DNA of 64,000 nt from positions 1-64,000 of the forward strand of contig JAFGSJ010000060.1 of assembly GCA_016934675.1 (NCBI GenBank), written 5' to 3'. Each line of letters opens with the position of its first letter. Position 1 is the first letter of the stretch. Origin of the DNA: a bacterium. GTDB lineage: Bacteria > CSSED10-310 > JAFGSJ01. Under the pieces are notes generated by a model. That model worked only from the letters and a program-made list of their open reading frames with translations, did no database searches and had not been told where the DNA came from. Below, piece by piece: positions 35,470 through 44,758 of this stretch. The translations under genes were made by a program, and so were the position numbers.

Positions 35470-36834
35470 TCAGGGTCTGGATGTAGTAGGAGGGACGATT
35501 TTTTTGATGTTATTGAGCAGTTTATTGATATCAAAGGGTTTCGTGATGTACTCCTTGACCCCGATAGATTTACCATAGGCGCGATATTCCTTATCCTGCT
35601 TGCAGGTGATCATGACGATGGGAATACCACGTGTTTGAGGATTGGCTTGTAAGAATTCGACGGCTTGGTAACCGTCCATACCGGGCATCATCAGGTCCAT
35701 GCAGATCAAATCAGGTTTATTGTTGATGGCAAGATCGATGGCCTGTTCACCACTCTGAGCAATCAGTGTGCCATAACCGTTGTTAAGCAGGATTGTGTTG
35801 AGTAATTTGCGGATGTCCTCGTCATCATCTGCAATAAGCACGGTAGCCGGACGGACTTTGCTCTGCGTTTCCGTGGCACCGGTATCATGAGTATCGAGTC
35901 GATCGAGATCAGCCAGGATTTCGTCCACGTTTTGATAGCGTTCATCCGGGTCTTTGCGCATGCATTTGAGAACGATTGCTTCCAGCTCGGGATTGATAGT
36001 CGGATCAATGGTGCGTAATGGGACTGGTGGTTCCTGAAGATGTTTCATAGCCACCTCGATCGGACTTGCACCACTGAAGGGAATATGGCCGACATACATT
36101 TCATAGAGAATGATCCCAAAGGCATATATATCAGTACGTTGATCGATTTTTTCACCTTTGAATTGCTCCGGACTCATATACGCCGGTGTGCCAAGAATTT
36201 CCTCATGTCCGGTCAGATCAGGAATTCCGATATAACGGGCAATCCCGAAATCCAAAATAACGGGTTTGTCCTGATTATCGATTTTAATATTTGAAGGTTT
36301 CAGGTCCCGATGGATGATTTTCTCGCTATGGGCTGCGCCGAGAGCGTTCAAAATGCCACGAGCATAGGGTAAGATACGCTCGCGCTGGACTTTGTTTTCT
36401 TCGATGAGGTCTGATAAATCGGTACCATGAATATATTCCATGGAGATAAAGAAGATATCATCGAAATTTCCGAAATCATAGATCGTACAAACGTTCGGGT
36501 GTTTGACCTTTCGGGCGACTTTAATCTCGCGTTTAAAGCGTGACAGCATATCTTTTTCTAGGGCAAGATCAGCTTTTAATATTTTCAGGACCACGATTTC
36601 ATCGAGTGTCGTATCCTTTGCTCTAAAAACATGACCCATTCCTCCGGTAGCCAGGCTCTCGAGTATTATGTAGCGATCTCCTAGAAAACCGCCCTTTTTC
36701 AACAAATCATCAATTTTTGAGATACTGGTGCTGAAATTATCGAGAAGCATGGTCTCCATAAGACTGAATCCGCAATTGGCACAATATCTAGCCTCAGGGT
36801 CATTGTTCATATTGCAATTGGGACATTTTAGCAT
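35470..36834 (-). CDS. Zinc-ribbon / Ser-Thr kinase / response-regulator receiver fusion
   Basis: Three signalling modules in one soluble chain of 454 residues. Zinc ribbon: C4, C7, C18, C21. Hanks-type kinase about 53-315: glycine loop LATGGMGHVF, K84 in VVLKIL, catalytic HRDLKPSN (175-182) and DFG (195-197), activation segment GTPAYMSPEQ. Receiver domain about 331-449: acidic pocket D336-D338, phospho-acceptor D380 in MDLMMPGMDG, T410, K432 in ITKPF. All catalytic residues are intact. There is no membrane helix, unlike PASTA-type kinases. The receiver could let a histidine kinase or phosphotransfer protein control the Ser/Thr kinase, joining two-component and eukaryote-like signalling. Partners are unknown and no histidine kinase is nearby. 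Confidence 0.9.
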   Translation of the reverse strand: MLKCPNCNMNNDPEARYCANCGFSLMETMLLDNFSTSISKIDDLLKKGGFLGDRYIILESLATGGMGHVFRAKDTTLDEIVVLKILKADLALEKDMLSRFKREIKVARKVKHPNVCTIYDFGNFDDIFFISMEYIHGTDLSDLIEENKVQRERILPYARGILNALGAAHSEKIIHRDLKPSNIKIDNQDKPVILDFGIARYIGIPDLTGHEEILGTPAYMSPEQFKGEKIDQRTDIYAFGIILYEMYVGHIPFSGASPIEVAMKHLQEPPVPLRTIDPTINPELEAIVLKCMRKDPDERYQNVDEILADLDRLDTHDTGATETQSKVRPATVLIADDDEDIRKLLNTILLNNGYGTLIAQSGEQAIDLAINNKPDLICMDLMMPGMDGYQAVEFLQANPQTRGIPIVMITCKQDKEYRAYGKSIGVKEYITKPFDINKLLNNIKKIVPPTTSRP

Positions 36835-36901
36835 AATGCACCCGGATTTCTAAAAGACAGTCAACACGCATTACTTAGAATAAAGATTTTTATAAAAAAT
36901 A

Positions 36902-38152
36902 TCAATATAAAGTTTTATCTGGTATCTGAGAAGGGAATGCTCTGAATGATTCTATTTCAAAGGTCTCCTTTTGAACTATCTGGTCGATCTTATAAAAAGA
37001 TGCCCAGGTTTTATGATAGCCGGCGAGTAGTTGGTCGGTTGACATGTTTTTCGGTTGAAAAACCACATGCGTTGCCGTGTACTGTGACCATTGTTTTGAC
37101 AGTATTCTGCCTTCTCTTTCCAGTTTTTTGGCCAGCCTGGTCCGGGGATAGGGCACGAGCAGGTGAAATTCAGCCTCGTCGATTCCGTGTTTGCAGCAAA
37201 AATCGAGGGTCCGCTCGAAAACAGAATCGGTATCGAAATCATAACCGAACGTAAAGCTGCCAATCAGTTTGATGTCATGCTCTTTCAAGCGTTGTATTTC
37301 ATCCGCGATCTTACGAGCAAAGCCCGGGACCCGCTCGGGTTGATTAATGGCAATTGCTTCTCGTGGTCCGAAATCGAGATAGAGCAGCCAGCAACCGGAC
37401 ATCTTCATGAGTTCCAGAAATTTCGGGTCGGAAGCCATGTCTGTGGAACCGAGTCCGAGCCAAAATCGCCCCATGCTCCGCATGGATTCCAGGATACTCG
37501 TTAACCGTTTCCGGTGGAAATAAAGATCATCATTAATGAAAAACAAGTAGTTCTGGGCCTTTTCAATTTCCGAGAGGATTGCCTCATCCTGGCGGAAAAG
37601 GACGATCCGTCCCTGGGTCTGGGGTACGGAACAGGCTTCACAGGCCAGCCGACATCCGCGGAAAAACTGGATCGGATCAATAGGAAGATAGCCCTTGTTC
37701 AGATAAATCGATCGTTCGGGAGTGAAGCGGTCGAGTGTTGCTGCATCCGGTGCCTGACACTGGTAGCGGCGATCATGGACACCTTTACTCAAATCATCCA
37801 GGAAACGGGGCAAGGTATCTTCCGCTTCCCCGACAAAAATCACATTGGCATGATTCAATGCTTCGTCAGGTAATAATGAAGTATGGACGCCCCCAAGGGC
37901 AACCATCGTGCCCTGCTGGCGAAAATGATCTGCCAACTGGTAGGCCCGCTGGACCTGATTGGTCATGGCCGTTATCAAAACCAGATCATAGGTCTGGTCG
38001 AGTGGAACGGCTTCCAGACGCTCATCATAATAGTCCACCTCGCCCCAGTGACGGAGAATCCCAGCTAAAGTGGCCGGACTCAGCGGTGGAATAGTCCGCC
38101 GGTATGGCAAAGGAAATGGTCCCCAATCAGGAAAAATAAGCAAAAATTTCAC
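36902..38152 (-). CDS. B12-binding-domain radical SAM protein
   Basis: The N-terminal domain (about 1-130) has the cobalamin-binding layout without an obvious DxHxxG: PPLSPATLAGILRHWG, DLVLITAMTNQVQRAYQLAD, VALGGVHTSLLPDEAL. The radical SAM core follows with C167, C171, C174 in FRGCRLACEACSVPQ. Similar proteins modify lipids, hopanoids or cofactors; the substrate here is unknown. It starts with GTG at 38152, overlapping the stop of the molybdenum hydroxylase gene by 4 nt (GTGA) behind GGGAGG, so the two are translationally coupled. That link suggests a shared pathway, but the chemistry is not clear from sequence. Confidence 0.78.
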   Translation of the reverse strand: MKFLLIFPDWGPFPLPYRRTIPPLSPATLAGILRHWGEVDYYDERLEAVPLDQTYDLVLITAMTNQVQRAYQLADHFRQQGTMVALGGVHTSLLPDEALNHANVIFVGEAEDTLPRFLDDLSKGVHDRRYQCQAPDAATLDRFTPERSIYLNKGYLPIDPIQFFRGCRLACEACSVPQTQGRIVLFRQDEAILSEIEKAQNYLFFINDDLYFHRKRLTSILESMRSMGRFWLGLGSTDMASDPKFLELMKMSGCWLLYLDFGPREAIAINQPERVPGFARKIADEIQRLKEHDIKLIGSFTFGYDFDTDSVFERTLDFCCKHGIDEAEFHLLVPYPRTRLAKKLEREGRILSKQWSQYTATHVVFQPKNMSTDQLLAGYHKTWASFYKIDQIVQKETFEIESFRAFPSQIPDKTLY

Positions 38153-40971
38153 GATTGCCTCCCCTGCTCTTGAATATGCTGCTGTATCGTTTCGGCGGTG
38201 ATGGGTAAAGATGTCGCCCGATAACCGGTTGCTGCAAAAACGGCATTCGCGATCGCCGGGGCCGTGGGCACAAGAGGTGGTTCTCCGATACCGACTGCCC
38301 CGAAAGGTCCCGGGAAACTGTCATCTTCGAGTAAGATGATCTGGATTGCCGGCATGTCATGCGCCCTGACAAGATGATAATCGCCGAGTCTTCGCTGTTT
38401 GATCGCACCCTGTTCGACCGTAATCTGCTCCATGAGCGCATAACCGATACCCATGGCTATGGCCCCGTAAATCTGCCCTTTAACCATGCGTGGGTTGAGG
38501 GCCTTACCAATATAATGACAAGCGATCATGTCAAGAACACGCACTTCGCCGGTCCTGGCATTGACCGCTACGCGGGTCCATTGGGTGCCATAGGTGAAAG
38601 GATAATAAGCATCTCCCTGACCTGAGGACGGATCGAGTCCACTGGTATAATCGTGGCCCCTGAACTCGCCGAGACCCAGTAACTCGACCTTATTCTGCCA
38701 AGCAATGGTCTGGATTTCACTGTAGGACATTCTGAGCGCATTGGTGGGTGAAACGAGACCTTCATCGTCAAAATACAGTGTTTCAGGCTGTACTCCCAGA
38801 TGTTGGCCTACCAATTGGCAAATCTTCAACTTCAAGTCTTGAGCGGCCCGAAGAATGGCATTGCCCGTGATGAAAGTCTGCCGAGAAGCCACGCTCGAAC
38901 CACTGTTCGGTGTACTATGCGTATCCGCGGCTGTGATAATGATGGATGCAAGGGGAACACCAAGGACCTCGGCCGCAATCTGACAAGCGATAGTCTGTGC
39001 TCCCTGTCCATAATCAACCACACCGGTTTTCAATTCGAACCTTCCCTCTCGAGTAAACCTGATCGTGGCTTTACCGACATCCCTTATTCCCGCCCCAAAT
39101 CCGATCCCATAACAACAGGAGGCCAGACCCGTGCCATAGTAAATCCGATCGGTGCTGGTCGAAGGAGCTCCCCGAACAGGCTCTTCATGTACTAGCTGCA
39201 TTGCTTTTTGGACGGTATTTGTCAAGGTGGCCTGGACCGGTACATCAAAAAGCAGTCTCTGACCCGTTATCGTACTCGAACCCTTGTGCAGATAATTCCT
39301 GGCCCTGATCTCCGCCGGCGTCAGACCACACAATTCAGCCAGACGGTCGATGTGGCTCTCCATGGCAAACGCAACCTGTGGCACACCAAAACCACGCATG
39401 GCCCCCGAAACCGGATTGTTCGTATAAACGACCCGGGCATTCACCCGGACATGCTCGATCTCATAAGGGCCGCAACAATGGACCGCTGCCTTCCGGATAA
39501 TATTCGGACTCCAGGAAGCATACGCGCCACCGTCGGCAGTCAAGGTCACATCCTGGGCCAGGATTTTTCCGGAGTGAGGATCATAGGCCGTTTTGATCGC
39601 AATCAGGAATGGATGCCTTTTCGTGGTCAGAGCAAAGGATTCCTGGCGGGTGAATCTGACTTTCACCGCTTTGTGAGTCAGGTAGCAGGCCAGGGCTGCG
39701 AATAATTGGGTATGAAGGTCCTCCCTCTTACCGAAAGCACCACCGACATGGGGTTGGACTACCCTGACCTGTTCAGCACTGAGTCCAAGCACCCGGCTAA
39801 TGTTTAAACGGTCAAAAAAAACGTGCTGGGTCGGCGCTACTATAGTCAGTATATCCCGGTCCCAATATGCCAGTGTACTCTCGAGCTCGAGCGGACACTG
39901 CTCGGTCCGACCCGTCCGATAATCGCCCGTACATACAGGATAATCACCGTTGAAAAAAGCATCGGGATCACCCTTGATGATGTTCTGGACTGAAAGGACA
40001 TTACCGCTTGCATGAACGGCCGGTGCACCCTCGGCCAGGGCCTGTTCAACCGTCAGGACCGGCTCGAAACACTCGTAATCAACACGAACGAGTGCGGCCA
40101 AATCGCGGGCTTGCTGCTCTGTCTCAGCCAGAACGAGCACCACGGGATCACCCACCATCCGGACCCGCTCCCGACACAGCATTTCCCTGTCCCGGATGAC
40201 TTTGCCGTAACTGTTTTTACCGGGAACATCACGGGCAGTCAAGACCCTGATGAAGCCAGGCAACCCATCGAGTCTGCCGGTGTCAATCGAACGAATTGAT
40301 GCCGAAGGGTATGGTGAAGTTACTAAGGCGCCATAGATAAGGTCTTGATGGGCATAATCGTCGGTGAAAAGCGCCTTCCCACTCATCAATTCGGCGATCC
40401 GGTTCCGGACCGCCGAGCGACCGATCTGGACATGCGCGATCTGGTCAGCCTGGATTGTGGCCGGTCCTGGTCCGATCAGAGCAAGATCATCGTCGATCTG
40501 TTCTGCCTCGACTAAACCAGCGGCCAGCAAAGTCGCTCTGATATATTGCTCATATCCGGTACAGCGGCACAGGACCGGCTTGAGTGCATGAATGACCTCT
40601 TGACGCGTCGGTCTGGATTGCTGTGATAACAAAGCAAACATGCGGATAATCATGGCTGGCGTGCAAAAACCACATTGAGGTGCCGAGGTTTGTTTCAGGG
40701 CGGCCTGGATCGAGGCAATCAAGGGACTACTGCCCATCAGGCCCTCGATCGTGACCAGATCATGTCCAACCATTTCAGCCAGGCGGACCTGACATGCATT
40801 CGCGGCACGGCCATCAATCAAGACGGAACAGCTCCCGCAGGCACCGGTCCCACAACCCTCCTTCGCACCGGTCAGGCCGAATTCGACTCTGAGAACATCA
40901 AGCAATCGTGTATCGGCCTTAAGGTGACTCGAAACGATCTGACCATTCAGCCTGAAACTGACAGGCTCCAT
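38149..40971 (-). CDS. Fused [2Fe-2S]-molybdopterin hydroxylase (xanthine/aldehyde oxidase family)
   Basis: Hydroxylase of the xanthine oxidase family with both electron and Mo modules in one 940-residue chain, as in the Desulfovibrio aldehyde oxidoreductase Mop. Numbered from the ATG at 40971: plant-type cluster C40, C45, C48, C60 (EGCGTGACGSC), second cluster C100, C103, C135, C137 (CGFC, CRC). The Mo domain then shows GGAFGKRED, AMRGFGVPQ, YGQGAQTIACQIAAE and the active-site Glu in GIGEPPL near the end. There is no FAD domain, so electrons would leave to a separate carrier. The 40971 start has AAAGGA 8 nt upstream; a far ATG (41115) adds an implausible tail. The substrate could be an aldehyde or an N-heterocycle. 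Confidence 0.88.
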   Translation of the reverse strand: MEPVSFRLNGQIVSSHLKADTRLLDVLRVEFGLTGAKEGCGTGACGSCSVLIDGRAANACQVRLAEMVGHDLVTIEGLMGSSPLIASIQAALKQTSAPQCGFCTPAMIIRMFALLSQQSRPTRQEVIHALKPVLCRCTGYEQYIRATLLAAGLVEAEQIDDDLALIGPGPATIQADQIAHVQIGRSAVRNRIAELMSGKALFTDDYAHQDLIYGALVTSPYPSASIRSIDTGRLDGLPGFIRVLTARDVPGKNSYGKVIRDREMLCRERVRMVGDPVVLVLAETEQQARDLAALVRVDYECFEPVLTVEQALAEGAPAVHASGNVLSVQNIIKGDPDAFFNGDYPVCTGDYRTGRTEQCPLELESTLAYWDRDILTIVAPTQHVFFDRLNISRVLGLSAEQVRVVQPHVGGAFGKREDLHTQLFAALACYLTHKAVKVRFTRQESFALTTKRHPFLIAIKTAYDPHSGKILAQDVTLTADGGAYASWSPNIIRKAAVHCCGPYEIEHVRVNARVVYTNNPVSGAMRGFGVPQVAFAMESHIDRLAELCGLTPAEIRARNYLHKGSSTITGQRLLFDVPVQATLTNTVQKAMQLVHEEPVRGAPSTSTDRIYYGTGLASCCYGIGFGAGIRDVGKATIRFTREGRFELKTGVVDYGQGAQTIACQIAAEVLGVPLASIIITAADTHSTPNSGSSVASRQTFITGNAILRAAQDLKLKICQLVGQHLGVQPETLYFDDEGLVSPTNALRMSYSEIQTIAWQNKVELLGLGEFRGHDYTSGLDPSSGQGDAYYPFTYGTQWTRVAVNARTGEVRVLDMIACHYIGKALNPRMVKGQIYGAIAMGIGYALMEQITVEQGAIKQRRLGDYHLVRAHDMPAIQIILLEDDSFPGPFGAVGIGEPPLVPTAPAIANAVFAATGYRATSLPITAETIQQHIQEQGRQS

Positions 40972-41186
40972 CAGCACGTCCTTTGGGAGTTGATTTTTAT
41001 CTGTGCTCGGACATAACGGGTTCTTATTTCCCTGAAAATATATATTCGGGATATGACGATACATAAAGCAATTGCCGGAGATAGTCAACCGGGAAAGAGG
41101 CCCCGAGCCAATCACGACAGAAAAGCTAGCCGGGATGAGTGGCTTCTCAATTGGATTATTATCCAGCCTTGTTCTAATAGGTCGAT

Positions 41187-41216
41187 TTGAATTTTACCAC
41201 TCGATTTTGCTATACT
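41187..41216 (+). promoter_or_regulatory. Sigma70-type promoter of mreB
   Basis: TTGAAT (41187-41192), 18-nt spacer, TATACT (41211-41216). It leaves a leader of about 45 nt containing a GAGGAG ribosome site before the GTG at 41267. Confidence 0.55.
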
Positions 41217-41266
41217 AGGCAATTGGTTATCTGGTTTTCTAGGCCGAGACAGAGGAGAAGAATACG

Positions 41267-42280
41267 GTGTTTAAACGTTTTTCACAGGACCTGGCCATCG
41301 ATTTGGGCACAGCCAATACCCTGGTTATGGTAAAAGGCCGCGGTATTATTGTCAATGAACCATCGATAGTGGCCGTTTATAAGAAAAATAACCGAATACT
41401 GGCTGTGGGGCACGAAGCGAAAAGAATGCTTGGTAAGACCCCTGGTACCATCGTGGCCATCAGGCCCATGAAAGACGGGGTCATTGCCGATTTTGAAGTC
41501 ACGGAACTGATGCTGCGTTACTTCTTCAAACTCGCCCGAAATAAGCGGGTCCTTTTCAAACCCCGGGTCGTTATCGGTGTTCCGTCACGCATTACGCCCG
41601 TCGAGAAAAAAGCTGTTGTAAACGCCGCGCTCAAAGCGGGTGCCCGGAGCGTGTTCTTGATCGAGGAACCGATGGCTGCAGCTATTGGGGCCGGATTACC
41701 AGTCACCGAGCCCAGTGGGAGCATGATCGTCGATATCGGCGGCGGCACGACCGAGGTGGCCGTGATTTCTTTGTCCGGTATTGTCTTCAGTATGTCCATC
41801 CAGGTCGCGGGGAATTGTATCGACCAGACCCTGGTCAATTATGTCCGTAGAAAATATAACCTTGATATCGGTGAGCGGACTGCCGAAGCACTCAAGATCG
41901 AAATCGGTTCCGCCGTTCCGCTTGAAGAGGAGCTGACCGCCGAACTCAAAGGCCGAGACCTGGTTGTCGGTCTGCCCCGGACCATAAAAATCACTTCCAC
42001 CGAAATCCGGGAAGCCCTATCCGAAAACCTCGATTCCATCGTGGAAGCAGTGAAAACCACGTTGGAAAGGACCCCACCCGAACTGGCCGCGGATATCGTT
42101 GACAGTGGTATCACTATCGCCGGTGGTGGCTCATTGATCAGGCATATGGATACCCTTATCCAGCAACGGACGGATGTCCGGGTGACCAGAGCACCGGAAC
42201 CCTTACTTTGTGTCGTTCTGGGCACAAGCAAGGTCTTGGATGACCTCGATCTGCTCGAAAAAGTCAGTGTCCATACCTGA
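41267..42280 (+). CDS. mreB: Rod-shape actin homologue MreB
   Basis: Bacterial actin that forms membrane-bound filaments and guides the elongasome, which builds the lateral cell wall. Actin-fold motifs: LAIDLGTANTLV (phosphate 1), FLIEEPMAAAIGAGLPV and IVDIGGGTTEVAVISL (phosphate 2), and IAGGGSLIRHMDTL (adenosine). 337 residues, slightly shorter than average but complete. Translation starts at GTG behind AGAGGAGAAG. Unlike most genomes, mreC and mreD do not follow; the next gene is on the other strand. This implies a rod-like or curved cell. The copy could also be one of two in the genome. Confidence 0.94.
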   Translation: MFKRFSQDLAIDLGTANTLVMVKGRGIIVNEPSIVAVYKKNNRILAVGHEAKRMLGKTPGTIVAIRPMKDGVIADFEVTELMLRYFFKLARNKRVLFKPRVVIGVPSRITPVEKKAVVNAALKAGARSVFLIEEPMAAAIGAGLPVTEPSGSMIVDIGGGTTEVAVISLSGIVFSMSIQVAGNCIDQTLVNYVRRKYNLDIGERTAEALKIEIGSAVPLEEELTAELKGRDLVVGLPRTIKITSTEIREALSENLDSIVEAVKTTLERTPPELAADIVDSGITIAGGGSLIRHMDTLIQQRTDVRVTRAPEPLLCVVLGTSKVLDDLDLLEKVSVHT

Positions 42281-42369
42281 CCTACTCATACTCGAATGGG
42301 TCTCATAATGTCGTTTCGATTGGAAATCAGTGCCCTTGTGCACCAATCACTCAACCCAGGTCATCGTAT

Positions 42370-43665
42370 TTATCTGCCCTGAATACCGCTCGGTTCTTTC
42401 GTAATACGACCATTCTTAATCACAGTGTGTATGCTTCGAATATTCTTGAGGTCCGTCAGAGGATTCTCCCGGAGAATCAATACATCTGCTTTCTGGCCGG
42501 GTTGAATCGAACCGACCCGATCTGCACAACCGAGCCATTGGGCCGGATATAGACTTGCCCCACGGATGATCTCGAGCGGAGCAAGACCTTGGGCTTCGAG
42601 AGTAAACATTTCAGCCCAGGTGTTTTCCGGCGTCGCCCCATCCTGCCCGACCAGTAGTTTTATTCCTTTTTTTGCCATGGCTTTGATGAAAAAAATGCAG
42701 ACTTTAGCTATGATCGCCAGTGCTCTCTGCCGGGCACGATGCTCCTCCTCGGTCATTTCCCTTTCAGCAGGAAAACTGTTATCTAACATGATATTCAAAG
42801 TCGGACAGATAAAAGCACCTGCTTCCCGGCACGTTTCCAGGAGACAATCGAGTTTTTCCAGGTCAATGCTGTCTGTTCCAAGCGGAAATACCCGTTCCAC
42901 AAACGACATCCGGGCAGCCGGGTCATGACCTGAAGACAATAAGCGATCGTACTCACCCTGGAATTCATTCTTGAACACACACGGCCAGGGTGACTTGGCA
43001 TGTTCGAAACAACGGATACCGAGAGCCAACCCCAGATCCATCGGAACATCATGAAAAAAGGGTGCGCCGGGATCGAGCGTGACGGGCAGAAAGCATGCCC
43101 TGGCCTGTTCGAGCAAACATTCGAGTACGTCCCGGTCAAATTTGTTGAATACCTTGACCAGGGCCCCACCCCGCTGCTTAATCTGCCGGACGATCTGCTC
43201 CGCCTGGGCCGCGTCATCCACAGCCACCGTAAAACCGGGCATGGTTTCGTTGAATTGTGCCCAGGTCAGTGGGCCCTTTTCCAGCATTGGACCGGCATAA
43301 TACATATCGGGTCCGACATATTCACCCGTATTGATCCGTGTCGCCATTTTTTGAAGATCAAGCAGAGGACCGCCCACGTCCCGGACCGATGTGACCCCAT
43401 GTTCCAAAAAACGCGCCAGCGTGTTACGAGCGATTGACTCTCCCTCGGGGACCAGATGGGCCAAATGGGCATGGCAATCCCATAGACCGGGAATAACGTA
43501 ATCATTGCTGCAATCAACGACCTTCGCCGCAGTCGATGATGTGGCCAGTCCGTTCCCGATTTCGATGATCGAACCAGCCTCGATCACAATATCACGATCC
43601 TGTTGCAGATCGGCATGCACACCATCAAAAACAGTACAGTTCTTTAAAATCAGCTTTTCGACCAT
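42370..43665 (-). CDS. Amidohydrolase family protein (imidazolonepropionase-like)
   Basis: TIM-barrel metal-dependent hydrolase. N-terminal beta sandwich LILKNCTVFDG, then VIPGLWDCHAHLAH with metal ligands H65 and H67, TSVRDVGG, the likely carboxylated lysine K171 in ALVKVFNK, H222 in FEHA, the catalytic Asp in VGQDG, and PGQKADVLILRENPL at the end. This is the usual order of the cytosolic amidohydrolase/Xaa-Pro dipeptidase-like group. Where that group has a VxxHA histidine after the lysine, this protein reads PVTLDPG (about 194-200), so one metal ligand seems missing or replaced. The ATG at 43665 has GAGGTGC in front; an ATG at 43677 contains that ribosome site. Substrate unknown. Confidence 0.78.
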   Translation of the reverse strand: MVEKLILKNCTVFDGVHADLQQDRDIVIEAGSIIEIGNGLATSSTAAKVVDCSNDYVIPGLWDCHAHLAHLVPEGESIARNTLARFLEHGVTSVRDVGGPLLDLQKMATRINTGEYVGPDMYYAGPMLEKGPLTWAQFNETMPGFTVAVDDAAQAEQIVRQIKQRGGALVKVFNKFDRDVLECLLEQARACFLPVTLDPGAPFFHDVPMDLGLALGIRCFEHAKSPWPCVFKNEFQGEYDRLLSSGHDPAARMSFVERVFPLGTDSIDLEKLDCLLETCREAGAFICPTLNIMLDNSFPAEREMTEEEHRARQRALAIIAKVCIFFIKAMAKKGIKLLVGQDGATPENTWAEMFTLEAQGLAPLEIIRGASLYPAQWLGCADRVGSIQPGQKADVLILRENPLTDLKNIRSIHTVIKNGRITKEPSGIQGR

Positions 43666-43881
43666 AAAGCACCTCATTCAACCGTGATTATGTAGGTAAC
43701 TCTGAAATGTGTGCTGAAAAAGGGACCTAAAGCAGTGGCACTAATCCTTGCCAATATCTATTGTGCTACTATCTGATACGATTAATGGAAAAGAGTACCA
43801 CCCAAACAAACATGACTATACCTCAAATCTGCGGACCAATCAAGTCAAACCCTCACCCGCTCTTGCTAAAATTATGCAGGA

Positions 43882-43910
43882 TTGACTCCGAAAAAACTGC
43901 CTGGTATAGT
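43882..43910 (+). promoter_or_regulatory. Promoter A of a near-identical promoter pair
   Basis: TTGACT (43882-43887), 17-nt spacer, TATAGT (43905-43910). It drives the methyltransferase gene at 43972. Core and spacer are almost the same as the promoter at 44918-44946. The intergenic stretch 43666-43971 otherwise shows nothing I can name. Confidence 0.7.
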
Positions 43911-43971
43911 ATATTTTACTATTACATTCTTCAAAATATCGTATTTGGCATGAGCGAGTCACGGAGCAGCG

Positions 43972-44742
43972 ATGAACGATTATGGTTCCCGTTTGTGGGA
44001 AATATTTTTTGAAGTGTATGAGGGTTTGCCCCGGCAGGGGCCGGGCAATCGTCGTTGCACTGAACGGGCTCTCCGTCTCTGTGTAGGGCTTCCGCGTGCA
44101 TCTATGATTGTCGATTTGGGCTGTGGAGTTGGCGGGCAAACGCTGCATCTTGCCGATCTGACGACGGGCACCATCTTCGCCGTCGATAACCACGCTCCCA
44201 GCATTGAGCGACTGAAAGCGACGCTTGCCGCACGTGGCCTCTCCCAACGAGTCCAGGCGAGGGTTGGTGACATGGCTCATCTGGACTTACCGCCGGAAAG
44301 CTACGACTTGGTATGGTCAGAAGGAGCGCTCTATAACCTGGGCATTGGAAAAGCCATGCGTATATGCCGTGGATTGCTGCGTCCCGGTGGTTTCCTAGCG
44401 TTCACCAACGCGGTCTGGCGCAAGGAAAATCCACCCCCGGAGGTCAAGGCAAGCTTCGATCTGGATTACCCTGACATGGGCACGATCGCTGATGTGGTAA
44501 CGGACATCCAGCATGGTGGCTTTGAGCTTATCGACCACTTCACCCTACCGGATGAAGCGTGGTGGGACGACTTCTACTCACCGATGGAACAGCGGATCAT
44601 CGAGTTGCGTCGGAAATATAACAACGATGCCGAGGCGATTACCGTGCTCGATCAACTTGCGCGGGAGCCCGAAATGCACCGTAACCACTCAGACTACTAC
44701 GCCTATGAGTTCTTTGTCGCGCGCCGCCCGGCCATAACTTGA
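43972..44742 (+). CDS. Class I SAM-dependent methyltransferase
   Basis: Soluble methyltransferase of 256 residues. Motif I is MIVDLGCGVGGQTL (45-58), followed by IFAVDNHAPSIERLKAT, GDMAHLDLPPESYDLVWSEGALYNLG and LLRPGGFLAFT. This is the Methyltransf_11/25 pattern for small-molecule substrates; the substrate is unknown. It has its own strong promoter, and 16 nt downstream begins a truncated copy of a different methyltransferase. It opens a short stretch (to about 48.46 kb) that looks accessory rather than housekeeping. The ATG at 43972 gives a typical family start, but its ribosome site is weak. Confidence 0.82.
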   Translation: MNDYGSRLWEIFFEVYEGLPRQGPGNRRCTERALRLCVGLPRASMIVDLGCGVGGQTLHLADLTTGTIFAVDNHAPSIERLKATLAARGLSQRVQARVGDMAHLDLPPESYDLVWSEGALYNLGIGKAMRICRGLLRPGGFLAFTNAVWRKENPPPEVKASFDLDYPDMGTIADVVTDIQHGGFELIDHFTLPDEAWWDDFYSPMEQRIIELRRKYNNDAEAITVLDQLAREPEMHRNHSDYYAYEFFVARRPAIT

Positions 44743-44758
44743 GGAGATCGAACATCAT

